Source: Polyodon spathula
Taxonomy: Eukaryota; Chordata; Actinopteri; Acipenseriformes; Polyodontidae
DNA: 64,000 nt
NCBI RefSeq assembly: GCF_017654505.1
Contig: NC_054548.1
Coordinates: 29,207,774-29,271,773 of the forward strand
Reading direction: 5' to 3'
The stretch's first letter is position 1. Each line of letters opens with the position of its first letter. This document shows, one piece after another, positions 44,850-57,570 of the stretch. Position numbers and translations under genes: made by a program. The notes under the pieces are model-generated. The model ran no database searches and was not told the origin of the DNA. It saw only the letters and a program-made list of their open reading frames with translations.

Positions 44850-45425
44850 ATGAACGTAATATCCACACAGTATTTCTCCCAGAAACAGTCTGTGTATTTT
44901 AATAATAATTAACAAAAAGAATCCACCCCTTTACCAGCAATGGTATTGTGGGGTATACGGCAGGCTTACAGACCTAAAAATAATAATTATCAAAACAATA
45001 GTCCTATGGTCGGTCCCGCATCCTCCTGCACAAAATAGTGCGTGCTCTGTTCCGGGATCCTTGGTGAAAGAGGTGGTGTGTGCAGTGAAGTGCTCTGGGG
45101 TGCTCTGGGGCGATCAATTCTCCTCTGCAACACAAAATAAAACACACGTAACAAAAACATCTACACTCTCTGGCTGTCAGGTTATGTTTGTTCAGCGCAA
45201 AGCGGTGTACTCACGTAGTTGCTTCCCCTTTGTACCCATGACCTCCTCCCTGCAATCAACTCGTCGCAGTGGTTTCTCCAATAGAGGGCCATCCCACAGC
45301 TGATCGCAATGGAGTCGTTCAGGGTACGTTCAACTATGCGCTCCCCCTAATATGGTCACCTTCCATTTTCCACCTACCATCAAGGCAGTTCTTCTAGGGG
45401 CCAGCATACCACCTTCTTTACACAA
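44850..45425 (-). repeat. 5' LTR of the Gmr1-like element
   Basis: It begins TGTGTAAAGAAGG at 45425 on the minus strand. Shared blocks with the 3' LTR include AATCCACCCCTTTACCAGCA and TAAAACACACGTAACAAAAA. A TTTGGTGTCC stretch after the LTR is a candidate primer-binding region before the gag start at 44793. Confidence 0.8.
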
Positions 45426-45837
45426 CACCCTTTCTGATCGGCCATGCTTCCTGCTTTAGGATTACACATTAAACCAGGGGCATAGCTATGATTTGATTTT
45501 TACTGAGGCAAAAAAAAAAAAAAATAATTGAACAAACCTCTTGCAGATCCTGTTCATGTTACAGAGGTAAAAGTTATCATCTTATAAAGCCTGGAGACTA
45601 TTCAGGCAAACTGCAAAGCAATATTAAATCCCTTGGATGATGATGTTAATGTTAAAATTTGATGACCCATATTATTTCAAAGATTAAAACTAATTGCCTC
45701 CCAGCAAAACTACAGCAACCTAAAATGACACTGTCAGAAATATGTTATTTTAAAAGCACAAGACTATAACATCAATATTAATAAGTAGATCGGTTCATAC
45801 CGTTATTGACAAGCATTTGGTTCACTGCTACTTAAAT
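45426..45837. other. Spacer with a lone hAT-type terminus
   Basis: CAGGGGCATAGCTATG at 45475 looks like the end of a hAT element. No matching opposite end or target duplication was found. A poly-A run lies at 45511-45524. Confidence 0.4.
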
Positions 45838-45842
45838 TGCCT

Positions 45843-48800
45843 TACACTGCTGGGACTGGTGCTGACCCTGCCGGGACTGGTGATGACACTGCTGGAACTG
45901 GTGTTGACACTGGAACTGGTGCTGACACTGCTGGGACTGGTGCTGACACTTCTGGGACTGGCGCTGCTACTGTAACTGGTGCTGACACTAGGACTGGTGC
46001 TGACAGAAAACTAGTGGTGACAATGCTGGGACTGGTACTTACATTGCTGGGACTGGTGCTTGCACACTATAACTGGTGCTGACACTGGGACTGGTGCTGA
46101 CACTACTTGGGCTGGTGCAGATATTGTGACTGGTTCTGACACTGACTGTGTGATACTGCTGGGGCTGGTGCTGACACTGGAACTGGTGCTGACACTGTTG
46201 GGTCTGGTGCTGATACTGTGACTGGTGCTGATACTTGGACTGGTGCTGACACTGACTGGTGCTGACACTGGGACTAGTGCTGACAGTGTCTGAGACTGGT
46301 GCTTGCACTGCTGGGACTGGTGCTTGCACTGTTGGGACTAGTGCTTGCACTTCTGGGACTGGTGCTTGCACACTCGGACTGGTGCTGATACTGAGACTGG
46401 TGCTGACACTGACTGGTGCTGGGACTGGTGCTGTTACTGCAATTGGTGCTGACACTTGTTCTGGTGCTAACACTCTGACTGGTGGTGACACTGGGACTGG
46501 TGCTGGTACTGTAACTGGTGCTGAAACTGGGATTGGTGCTGACACTGACTATGACTGGTGCTTGCACTGCTGTGACTGGTGTTTACACTAATGGGACTGG
46601 TGCTGACACTGGGAATGGTGCTGACACTGACTGATGCTGACACTCCTGGGACGGGTGCTGATACTGACACTGCTGCTGACACTGCTGGGACTGGTGCTTA
46701 CACTCCCAGGACTACTGCTTGCACTGCTGAGACTGGAGCTGATACTGGGACTGGTGCTGACACTTCTGGGGCTGATGCTTGCACTGTTGGGACTGATACT
46801 GTCACTGACTGGTACTGACACTTTGACTGGTGTTGACACTGCTAGGGCTGGTTCTGACACTGCTGGGACTGGTGCTTGTGCTCCTCAGACTGGTGCTTGC
46901 ACTGCTGGGACTGGTGTTTGCACACTGGGACGTGCTGACACTGACTGGTGCTGACACTGCTGGGACTGGTGCTGATGCTCTAACTGCTGCTGACACTGGG
47001 ACTGGTGCTGACACTGCTGGGACTGGTGATTGCACTGCTGGGACTAGTGCTTGGACACTGGGACTGGTGCTGACACTGCTGGGACTGGCGCTGCTACTGT
47101 AACTGGTGCTGACACTAGGACTGGTGCTGACAGAAAACTAGTGGTGACAATGCTGGGACTAGTACTTGCACTGCTGGGACTGGTGCTTGCACACTGGGAC
47201 AGGTGCTGACAATGGGACTGGTGCTGACACTACTGCTGGGACTGCAGATATTGTGACTGGTGCTGACACTGACTGTGCTGATACTGCTGGGGCTGGTGCT
47301 GACACTGGGACTGGTGCTGACACTGCTGGGACTGGTGCTGATACTGTGACTGGTGCTGATACTGGGACTGATGCTGACACTGACTGGTGCTGACACTGTC
47401 TGGTGCTGACACTGCTGGGACTGGTGCTTGCACTGCTGGGACTGGTGCTTGCATTGCTGGGACTGGTGCTTGCATTGCTGGGACTGGTGTTTGCACACTC
47501 GGACTGGTGCTGACACTGCTGGACTGGTGCTGACACTGACTGGTGCTGGGACTGGTGCTGTTACTGCAATTGGTGCTGACACTTGTTCTGGTGCTAACAC
47601 TCTGACTGGTGGTGACACTGGGACTGGTGCTGGTACTGTAACTGGTGCTGAAACTGGGATTGGTGCTGACACTGACTATGACTGGTGCTTGCACTGCTGT
47701 GACTGGTGTTTACACTAATGGGACTGGTGCTGACACTGGGAATGGTGCTGACACTGACTGATGCTGACACTCCTGGGACGGGTGCTGATACTGACACTGC
47801 TGCTGACACTGCTGGGACTGGTGCTTACACTCCCAGGACTGGTGCTTGCACTGCTGAGACTGGAGCTGATACTGGGACTGGTGCTGACACTTCTGGGGCT
47901 GATGCTTGCACTGTTGGGACTGATACTGTCACTGACTGGTACTGACACTTTGACTGGTGTTGACACTGCTAGGGCTGGTTCTGACACTGCTGGGACTGGT
48001 GCTTGTGCTCCTCAGACTGGTGCTTGCACTGCTGGGACTGGTGTTTGCACACTGGGACGTGCTGACACTGACTGGTGCTGACACTGCTGGGACTGGTGCT
48101 GAACCTGCTGTAACTGGTGCTGACACTGGGACTGGTGCTGACACTGCTGGTACTGGTGCTGACACTGACTGGTGCTGACACTGCTGATACTTGTGCTGAC
48201 ACTGACTGGTGCTGACACTGCTGGGACTGGTGCTGACTGGTGCTGACACTGACTGGTGCTGACACTTCTGGGACTGGTGCTGACACTGACTGGTGCTGAC
48301 GCTGTTGAGACTGGTGCTGACACTGACTGGTGCTTGCCCACTGTGACTGGTGCTGACACTGGGACTGGTGCTGATACTCTAACTTATGCTGACAATGTAT
48401 GGGGCTGGTGCTGACACTGTGACATGCTGACACTGAGTGGTACTGACACTGCTGGGACTGGTGCTGATAGTGTAACTGGTGATGACACTAGGACTAGTGC
48501 TGACATTGACTGGTACTGACACTGCTGACACTGGTACTGATACTGGGACTGCTGCTGACACTGACTGGTGCTGACACTGACAGTTGCTGACACTGCTGGA
48601 ACTGGTGCTGACACTGGGACTGGTGCTGACACTGACTGGTGCTGACACTGCTGGGACTGGTGCCAATACTGTAACTGGTGCTGACACTGGGACTGGTGCT
48701 TTCACAGCTGGGACTGATACAGACACTGATTGGTACTGACACTGTGACCGGTGCTGACACTGCTGGGGCTGGTGCTGACACTGTCTGGTGCTGACACTGC

Positions 48801-50975
48801 TGTGACTGGTGCTGATACTTTAACTTATGCTGACAATGTATGGGGCTGGTGCTGACACTGTGACATGCTGACACTGAGTGGTACTGACACTGCTGGGACT
48901 GGTGCTGATAGTGTAACTGCTGATGACACTAGGACTGGTGCTGACATTGACTGGCACTGACACTGCTGACACTGGTACTGATATTGGGACTGCTGCTGAC
49001 ACTGACTGGTGCTGTCACTGGTACTGGTGCTGAAACTGCTGGGACTGGTGCTGACACTGGGACTGGTGCTGACACTGACTGGTGCTGACACTGCTGGGAC
49101 TGGTGCTGACACTGCTGATACTGGTGCTGACACTGACTGGTGCTGACACTGCTGGGACTGGTGTTGACACTGGTACTAGTGCTGAACCTGCTGAGACTGG
49201 TGCTGACACTGCTGGTACTGGTGATGATACTGTAACTGGTGCTGACCATGGGACTGGTGCTGACACTGCTGATACTGGTGCTGACACTGACTGGTGCTGA
49301 CACTGCTGACACAGGTTCTGATACTGTAACTGGTGCTGACACTGACAGGTGCTTGCCTTACTGTGACTGGTGCTGACACTGACTGGTACTGACACTGTGA
49401 CTGGTGCTGACATTGCTGGGGCTGGTGCTGTCACTGCTGGGACTGGTTCTGATACTGTAACTGGTGCTGACACTGAGTGGTACTGACACTGCTGGGACTG
49501 GTGCTGATAGTGTAACTGGTGATGACACTGTGAATGATGCTGACATTGACTGGTGCTGACACTGCTGGGACTGGTGCTGATAGTGTAACTGGTGCTGATA
49601 CTGCTGGGACTGGTGCTGATACTATAACTGGTGCTGACACTGGGACTGGTGCTGAAACTGCTGGGACTGGTGCTGGCACTGGGACTGGTGCTGACACTTC
49701 TGGGACTGGTGCTGACACTGCTGATACTGGTGCTGACACTGACTGGTGCTGACACTGCTGATACTGGTGCTGACACTGCTGGTACTAGTGCTGATACTGT
49801 AACTGGTGCTGACCATGGGACTGGTGCTGACACTGCTGATTCTGGTGCTGACACTGACTGGTGCTGACACTGCTGACACAGGTTCTGATACTGTAACTGG
49901 TGCTGACACTGACTGGTGCTTTCCTTACTGTGACTAGTGCTGACACTGACTGGTACTGACACTGTGACTGGTGCTGACATTGCTGGGGCTGGTGCTGACA
50001 CTGCTGACACTGGTTCTGATACTGTAATTGATGCTTACACTGAGTGGTACTGACACTGCTGGGACTGGTGCTGATAGTGTAACTGGTGCTGACACTGGGA
50101 CTGGTGCTGACACTGACTGGTGCTGAAACTGCTGGGACTGGTGCTGGCACTGGGACTGGTGCTGACACTGGTACTGGTGCTGACACTGCTGATACTGGTG
50201 CTGACACTGACTGGTGCTGACACTGACTAGTGCTGACCCTGCTGGGACTGGTGCTGATAGTGTAACTGGTGCTGATACTGGGACTGATGATGACACTGAC
50301 TGGTGCTGACACTGACAGTTGCTGACACTGCTGGGACTGGTGCTGACATTGGGACTGGTGCTGACACTGACTAGTGCTGACAATGCTGGGGCTGGTGCTT
50401 GCACTGCTGGGACTGGTGCTGACACTGACTGCTGCTGACACTGTGACTGGTGCAGACCCTGACTGGGACTGGTGCTTGCACTGTTGGGACTGATGCTGAC
50501 ACTGACTGGTGCTGACACTGCTGGGACTGGTGTTGATACTCTAACTTGTACTGACACTGCTGGGACTGGTGCTTGCACAGCTGGGACTGGTGCTTTCACT
50601 GCTGGGACTTTTGCATGCACACTGGGACTGGTGCTGACACTGGGACTGGTGCTGACACTGCTGGGACTGGTGCTGATGCTGTATCTGGTGCTGACACTGG
50701 GACTGGTGCTGACACTGCTGGGGCTGGTGCTTGCACTGCTGGGACTGGTACAGACACTGACTGGTGCTTGCACTGCTGGGACTGGTACAGACACTGACTG
50801 GTACTGACACTGTGACTGGTGCTGACACTGCTGTGGCTGGTGTTGACACTGCTGGGGCTGGTGCTGATAATGTGTCTAGCGCTTGCACTGCTGAGACTGG
50901 TGCTTGCACTGTGACTGATGCTCTGACACTGACTGGTGCTGACACTGTGACTTTTGCTGTGAATCCTGGGACTGG
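45843..50975. repeat. Large GTGCTGACACTG minisatellite with higher-order repeats
   Basis: About 5.1 kb consists of degenerate units built on ACTGGTGCTGACACTGCTGG plus G (21 bp) with shorter 15-18-bp variants, on the order of 250 units. Larger blocks are duplicated: positions ~45950-47070 recur at an offset of 1,127 bp (for example GACAGAAAACTAGTGGTGAC at ~46002 and ~47129). Segments near 48381 recur at 48822 (offset 441), and others at an offset of about 567 bp near 49.3/49.9 kb. The long open frames (Val-Ser-Ala-Pro or Gln-Cys-Gln-His repeats) are products of the repeat and not genes. Confidence 0.95.
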
Positions 50976-53591
50976 TAAGGCTGAAAACTTTATGTAGGGA
51001 GTTTGCCAATCCTCCTATGTTCTGATTTATTGAAACGCTGTAAGACTTCCTCCTGGGACACCTCCTTGTCTCTGTGGACATGTAGTAGGGCAAGCCATTC
51101 AGTTTATTTTCACCCATACTGCTGCGACACCAATCTCTGAGTCTTCTGAGGGCTGAGAATGACCTTTCACATGGTACACTGCCAAGAGGCATTGTTAACA
51201 GCAGTTAAAAAACAATATTGAGGCATGGAAAGAACACAGCCAGCCAGTTGAAGTGCCTATATGAGACGCATGGCTTCTTTCTTTCTATCATGGAGTGTCT
51301 TCCGCTGCTGGACTTCTGCAGAAAAGATGGTTTCATCTGAAATGGGAAGATCTTCTTCATAAGTAGAGAAAATGCCATGCAATACAGCTTCTGTAATATC
51401 TTCCAGATTTTGTGGCTGCAGCTTGGTTGCACAGATTAGCGTTTGAGACTTAACAGAGAAGCGGAGCTGAAACTGACTGACAACATGATCAATAAATGCA
51501 TAGAATACATTCAGCCTGAAATATTCTTCTGTATTGTGGTCTGAAGTTCCAACATTTGGTCTGTGCACCTGACACTCTGTTTTTCTTGGCTTGGACAACT
51601 CTACAGTAATGGAATGATCCAGCACCTTAGCTTTTTAGTACTGAACATGAAGCACAGTTTCAGATCGCTGACTTTGAATCGTGTCTTTACATAGAAGCTC
51701 AGAGAAGCTCAGAATGTACTGAACAGTAATGTCAGTGATGATGAATGTGCTACTTTTCATCATATTCTGAAAACCAGTAGCTTTTATCTTTGCTTCACCA
51801 GTTGATTAGGAAACAATAGTTTTGAATGCAAAATACATAGCCTTGTGTTTTGACTCTTGAGGTCCACCTTGTAGCACACATATGCTCAGGAAGTTTCTTG
51901 GATGCACCTGTAACAAGGTCATTGCTCAGTGATTTCTCACCAAAATTCAGTGTCAATGCCAGTAATGTCATCTTCAGTCAAATGTCTCAACTGAATTTCC
52001 TTTCTCTAAGGGCTTGCTAGAATAAACCATGTAAGCTTTTCTATGTGGTCAAATAGATTTCTTATATCTGACAGCTGAGTGCAAGACGCTGACAGAACTA
52101 AGCTTAGGTTGTGGGAGCGGCAGTGTATATACTCTGCCCTGGGGTACTCATTTTGTATCCTTGTTTTTACACCAGATACACTTCCAGCCATGACACAGGT
52201 ACCATCATACCCTTGCCCATGACAGTTCTTCATGAGGAGACCATCTCTCTACCTCTCTGACCAGTGTGTCTGAAATGCCTGCAGCATCACCTCTCTGTAG
52301 CTCAGTGAAGCCCAAGAATTCTTCTTTAACTTCAGGTTCACTGCCAGTCACATTCACGTATAGTATACAGATAGACATTTGTTCAGTGGTGGAAAAGTCA
52401 GTACATTCGTCTGCCAAAATGCTGAAGTATTGATTCGCTTTGATGTCTTATGTAGGTTTGTCCAGTACAACTTCTCCAGCCAGCTGTATGTGTTCATTTT
52501 GTATCTGTGGGCTTGTATACTTCACATTTTTTAATGAAGTAATGTTGTTAAGATGCTGCCAAAGAGCAGGTTCAGACCTTGCTTCCTAGTGTAAAGCAAC
52601 GATAAAGATGCTGTCTTCATGTGTGGATTCTTTCTATGTGTGTCCCCATAAAACAATGTTTAATTTGCCCATGAATATTATCGTGTCTATGATACCCAGC
52701 ATTACTTCTTGGTTTCTTTTCACTCTGTCTTCTTTCACTCTGTCTTTCACAATGTCTTTCGTCTCTGTAGTAACAACTTGAAGAAAGTGCAGTGCTTTGG
52801 TTTCTGATGTTTCTATGTGTTTGAGGCAGACAGTGTAGAGTTATAATTCCCCTTTGCTTACCACATGCATTTTTGCAGTCACAGAAGCTTGATTTCATAA
52901 CACCTGAACCACTTTGTGCTAGAAACAGAACACAATAGGCACAAAAGGCAGCATCCTTGCTCAAAGAGTACCGCAGCCACGGATACTCAGCTTCCCATTT
53001 CACAGACTACTTCCTATTCTGCTTGTTCAGTGGGAATTGAAATCCAGATACAGGTGACCACCAGTTTTGTAGAAAATTCACTTTCTGTGCATCTGTTGCA
53101 TTCTCTTCTAGTTGCATTCTCTCTAGTGACAGAAGCTCAGGTACTATGCCAGGTAACTCTATAACAGTGTCAGATAACTACAACAGTGTCAGATAAGTAA
53201 AAAAACTCACCCCCTGTAAAGTGAATTAAATCAGTTAGTAAGTTTTGTATGTATAAACTGGGTTATGAACATGTTTCATGTCTGCATTGGTAGCCTTTAA
53301 ATTTCACTTTAAGAACCACATGCTATTTTAATCATAAAAGATAACTATAGCATGTCAAGAGGCCTATGGCGTGGTCAAGTTAATTATTTGCATGCACTCT
53401 TTCAGAGCGGGAGAGTAAATATCAAGGAGCAAGTGACTAAGAAAATTATGAAAAAAATGTAAGTGGCGCTCAAAAACGTGATGTGTCGAAGACAACTTCT
53501 GTGTAGATTCCCTGTCTTTCACAATGGTTCCACAAACGGGGGCCCACAAATCTGTTCGGTGCCAGGCACACAAAAGGTTAATCCGGCGCTG
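50976..53591 (-). pseudogene. hAT transposase, ZMYM/TTF-type, decayed
   Basis: Minus-strand pieces follow the family order. The TTF-type zinc region is WEAEYPWLRYSLSKDAAFCA (53003-52900). The first catalytic Asp region is MADECTDFSTTEQMSICILY (52417-52205). The second is GQGYDGTCVMAGSVSGVKTR with YIHCRSHNLSLVLSASC (52233-52006). A helical region lies at 51625-51257. The C-terminal dimerisation motif is PLGSVPCERSFSALRRLRDW at 51190-51130. Stops and shifts separate all of them. On its 5' side, at 53591 read inward, stands CAGCGCCGGATTAACC, a hAT-like end. The 3' end is not found because the minisatellite begins where it should be. Confidence 0.82.
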
Positions 53592-53650
53592 GCTGTGGTA
53601 GTCATAGTTAGAGCTCTGAACTCTGATGGCTGGGTTTAAGCCATATAATG
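53592..53650 (+). repeat. Possible tRNA-derived SINE head
   Basis: GTAGTCATAGTTAGAGCTCT and GGCTGGGTTTAAGCC resemble A- and B-box sequences spaced as in a tRNA-derived SINE. No SINE tail was identified, so this is tentative. Confidence 0.3.
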
Positions 53651-53707
53651 TCTGTTCGTGTACAATATTTGTATGACTCTATAGTACTTTGACAATGTAT
53701 TCACCAA

Positions 53708-53753
53708 AAACAACAACAACAACAACAACAACAATAATAATAATAATAATAAT
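53708..53753. repeat. (CAA)n(TAA)n microsatellite
   Basis: A run of CAA units changes into TAA units. Confidence 0.95.
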
Positions 53754-54828
53754 GTGATGTTCCCACCTCTGAACGCTAGATCGCCTTTGAACATTTACAC
53801 AGTTTCTCACTCATTTCTAATATTCTTTTGTCAATATAAATCGAAGATAGGAAGTAGTGCAGTAGTGCAGTACTTCAGGCGGGGGAAACCGGTCGCAGAG
53901 GTCCTGGTGTTACCTAACGCACAGGCCGGGTCGCTATAGATACACATCCACTATGCTATAATAAAACGCTCTGCTATGGCAGGTAGGGTGAGACTTGGGC
54001 AAGCTGACTGTCCAATTAAAGTGATGAGAAAAAAAAAAAAAACATACAGCCAGCTATCCTGGTTTAGCTACACATTTAATGTCATCGTAAAAACAGGTAC
54101 TTGGATTTTTGCTGTGCTGGAGTCAAAACATTCTACATGAAAAAAAGATTTATCAAAGCGTATTGCAGCTAAACATTACATTGCGTAGGGGAAAAACAAC
54201 AATATATGATAAATTCACTTAACATTGATTCTTACCAAGAGTTGGCTTCCTTAGAAAGAAATGTGTAATTGGTTGTTTTTTTCTCTGTTTCATATTAGAG
54301 TTGCACTGTAAACCAGAGTATAGAGTAACCTGGGAAACTGACTAATGAGAAACGTCTTTGTGGCAGGAATTTTACATACCGCATTGTCTGTACAGCCAGA
54401 GATCACAGTGATGTGAAGAAATTAAAAATAATATTATATATACACTCTTAAAAAGTGGATACATTTTGTTTTTTTTATCTTTTTTCGTCTTCATAATTAA
54501 GAATTGAGCCGATTTTTACAGAGACGACTGCCTCAATCAACGAACGCTTGTACGCTCCTGTAAACCAAGGTGCTGTCCTTATCTGATTTGTTATGCTAAG
54601 CTCAATGGCAGCAGCAGCAGCAGCGCTATTACAGTATGTAATTAATTAATTTTACATTTTAGTAGGGATTATATCCTCTTGTATAAACGTTCAGTATACA
54701 CCTGTATCAACATTTTGTATAATCAACTGTAGTGAAAACGTCATTCAATAGGAACTTTTGCTACTTATAGTCTCTTAATGCACAGCCTTATGCAATTTGT
54801 GCATTACATTTGAAGCATTGTGTGATTC
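53754..54828. other. Unassigned spacer
   Basis: No gene was recognised. A short CAG run lies at 54607-54625. Confidence 0.4.
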
Positions 54829-55900
54829 ATAAGAACATAAGAACATAAGAAAGTTTACAAACGAGAGGAGGCCATTCGGCCCATCTTGCTCCTTTGGTTG
54901 TTAGTAGCTTATTGATCCCAAAATCTCATCAAGCAGATTCTTGAAGGATCCCAGGGTGTCAGCTTCAACAACATTACTGGGGAGTTGAGTCCAGACCCTC
55001 ACAATTCTCTATGTAAAAAAGTGTCTCCTATTTTCTGTTCTGAATGCCCCTTTGTCTAAACTCCATTTGTGACCCCTGGTCCTTGTTTCTTTTTTCAGGC
55101 TGAAAAAGTCCCTTGGGTCGACACTGTCAATACCTTTTAGAATTTTGAATGCTTGAATTAGGTCACCACGTAGTCTTCTTTGTTCAAGACTGAACAGATT
55201 CAATTATTTTAGCCTGTCTGCATATGACATGCCTTTTAAGCCCGGAATAATTCTGGTCGCTCTTCTTTGCACTCTTTCTACAGCAGCAATATCTTTTTTA
55301 TAGCGAGGTGACCAGAACTGCACACAATATTCAAGATGAGGTCTTACTAGTGCATTGTACAGTTTTAACATTACTTCCTTTGATTTAAATTCAACACTTT
55401 TCACAATGTATCCGAGCATCTTGTTAGCCTTTTTTATAGCTTCCCCACATTGTCTAGATGAAGACATTTCTGAGTCAACAAAAACTCCTAGGTCTTTTTC
55501 ATAGATTCCTTCTCCAATTTCAGTATCTCCCATATGATATTTATAATGTACATTTTTATTTCCTGCGTGCAGTACCTTACACTATTATCTATTAAATGTC
55601 ATTTGCCATGTGTCTGCCCAGTTCTGAATCTTGTCTAGATCATTTTGAATGACCTTTGCTGCTGCATCAGTATTTGCCACTCCTCCTACTTTTGTGTCCT
55701 CTGCAAATTTAACAAGTTTGCTTACTATACCAGAATCTAAATCATTAATGTAGATTAGGAATAGCAGAGGACCTAATACTGATCCCTGTGGTACACCGCT
55801 GGTTACCACATTCCATTCTGAGGTTTTTCCTCTAATCAGTACTTTCTGTTTTCCTCATGTTAACCACTCCCTAATCCATGTACATTCAGCTTCTAACTAT
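54829..55900 (-). mobile_element. CR1-like LINE, 5'-truncated
   Basis: The minus strand holds the C-terminal half of a reverse transcriptase, followed at 55000-54829 by a 3' region that ends in short tandem repeats (TTATGTTCTTATGTTCTTAT), as CR1/L2-group elements do. The GGCCGAATGGCCTCC 3' region is, from memory, abundant in non-teleost ray-finned fish. The 5' part of the element is missing. Confidence 0.85.
55009..55857 (-). pseudogene. CR1-like reverse transcriptase, C-terminal part
   Basis: In order: SGVPQGSVLGPLLFLIYIND (motif before the palm), KFAEDTKVGG (the FADD active site has become FAED), EKDLGVFVDSEMSSSRQCGE, ANKMLGYIVKSVEFKSKEVM, ALVRPHLEYCVQFWSPRYKK, VERVQRRATRIIPGLKGMSY and SLEQRRLRGDLIQAFKILKG. 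Stops near 55582 and 55204 split it into three frames. It would have copied its own RNA; the damaged active site and stops make it inactive. Confidence 0.88.
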
Positions 55901-56590
55901 AAGTAGGGTATTCCACAGACACACTTTGGGGTGAATGTACTAAGATGGGCCAGTCGCAGCGCAAACATACCGCAAATTTGCTTTTCTGTTGCAACATTTC
56001 TCAAAGAATACATTTTGTTGTATGCACTGAGAGAAAATATTTTAACAAACAGAGCAATATACAAATTTAAATATGTGTTGCATCATTTTACTGAGATCTC
56101 TAGCATTGTGAGACATTTTTTTCAAATAAATAATGAAAAGCAGTTTAATCCCATCAGATTTTGTAGTGGGGCCCACAAAAAAAATAAAAATAAATGTCTC
56201 TATCAAAAAGTTTTCATAATCATACAGTAGCCCCTCGCTAAACTGAACATGTTTGTCCAACATAAGGAGGTGTTGGGTTTAAAAAAAAAAAAGAGAAAAA
56301 TCGTGCACACATACATTTATAGTATACAATGTAAATGTATAAATCATTGTGCTGAAATGAAATTTTGGGTAGGCTACACATTATATTCTGAAAAAAATAT
56401 AAATCTGTGCAGTACACTTATACCTTATACAGTACAAACAAATGAATACCTAGCACACTTTCTTTTTACTTTAGCTTGTAGGCTACTGGTAACATAAAAT
56501 AAAACTTGCTGCTGCATTGTACAAATTGGTGTACAATGTGAATAAAATATTATTTTAAATTGAAACTAAATGATTTTAGCATTTTATTAA
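55901..56590. other. Unassigned spacer
   Basis: No gene or element was recognised. Confidence 0.4.
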
Positions 56591-56593
56591 TTT

Positions 56594-56718
56594 ATCCATC
56601 CATTACCATTAACTGCTTAATCCTTTACAGGGTCGCGGTGAGCTGGAGCCTAACCCAGCAGACACAGGGCGCAAGGCAGGACTACACTCTAGACAGGACG
56701 CCAGTCCATCGCAGGGCA

Positions 56719-56793
<75 letters not shown>
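56594..56793 (+). repeat. Fish interspersed repeat followed by (CA)n
   Basis: ATCCATCCATTACCATTAAC, GGGTCGCGGTGAGCTGGAGC and GGCGCAAGGCAGGACTACAC form a motif chain that is very common in fish genomes, ending in about 36 CA units (56721-56792). The family name is not certain. Confidence 0.65.
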
Positions 56794-56799
<6 letters not shown>

Positions 56800-56804
56800 T
56801 ATTA

Positions 56805-57330
56805 TTATTGGTACACAGGATATAAACGGGTCTGTATAACACGAGTGTTTAAAATGTATATTTGTATTTAGGCATGAGGATTGCACAGCACTTCACGTGC
56901 AAGTAAAAAGTAATAATATGCGAGCATGGGGAATTGCACTTTATTAATTCACGTGCAGTTGTATTGCGACTCCAATTGAATTATTAGCAGTCGAGTCTCG
57001 GTACAGCTGCATAAAAGCAGTATGTTTTCACATACTCTGGGTTGTGTGTTCAGTGAGTGGAGAACGGGATTGGAGACAGAGGTAATAATGTAAAGTAAAT
57101 AAGTAAAATATCTGCTCACTGTGGTTGTCTGTGTAGTTTGTTTTGTTTGTCTTTTTGTTTTTGCGAGTGCCATGTCCTGTATTTTTGTTTGTACAACCTT
57201 TTTTATTTACTGTTCTGTTCACTCATTAAATGCTGAGCAAAACCATTTGCTCAGCTCCACCAAACTCCACCTCTCTTGTTTATTTCCTGTTCATGGTCTG
57301 ACGTCAACCACTCCGGCCGTCTTTGTGATA
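56805..57330 (+). mobile_element. Truncated LTR of family A (copy 2)
   Basis: It is homologous to the solo LTR at 14824-15451 in the opposite orientation (for example ATTAATTCACGTGCAGTTGT and GTTGTGTGTTCAGTGAGTGG) and ends CGTCTTTGTGATA. The first ~120 bp of the LTR are missing where it meets the CA tract. Confidence 0.85.
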
Positions 57331-57350
57331 CACCCCCTTGAGCAACAATG

Positions 57351-57528
57351 ACTAATAATAAGTGAGCACAGGGAATTGCACTTTTATTAATTCACGTGCA
57401 GTTGTACTGAGACTCCAATTGAATAATTGATTAACAATCGAGTCACGGTACAACTGCATAATGCAACATGTTTTCACTCATCGGGGTTGTGTGTTCGGTG
57501 AGTGGAGAATGGGATTAAAGACGGAGGT

Positions 57529-57570
<42 letters not shown>

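Larger units (their letters stand above)
41070..45425 (-). mobile_element. Ty3/gypsy retrotransposon with Gmr1-type pol order
   Basis: Direct LTRs lie at about 41070-41606 (3') and 44850-45425 (5'), in minus orientation, each starting TGTGTAAAGA. They share long blocks but differ by many substitutions and indels, so the insertion is old. Between them, in transcription order, come gag, zinc knuckle, protease, integrase zinc-binding and core, then reverse transcriptase. Integrase lies upstream of reverse transcriptase, as in Gmr1-type gypsy elements. RNase H and most of the integrase core are missing. Confidence 0.88.

Noticed and set aside
45843..50975. CRISPR-like array
   Set aside because: Units are contiguous and degenerate without unique spacers, and the genome is eukaryotic.
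45837..50990. Many long open frames (up to 331 residues) of Val-Ser-Ala-Pro, Gln-Cys-Gln-His or Thr-Gly-Ala-Asp repeats
   Set aside because: They overlap in several frames and both strands and follow the minisatellite unit exactly. No start context, splice site or conserved domain supports a secreted or structural protein.
45475..53591. One 8.1-kb hAT element spanning the minisatellite
   Set aside because: The two terminal strings do not pair and the flanking octamers (CATTAAAC and GCTGTGGT) differ.
54607..54625. CAG triplet run as a possible coding polyglutamine
   Set aside because: The run is short, with no open frame or gene context.
57329..57352. Short match CACCCCCTTGAGCA(A/G)CAATGACT to the Tc1 at 11.35 kb
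   Set aside because: It is only ~23 bp between two LTR fragments, too short to call an element.
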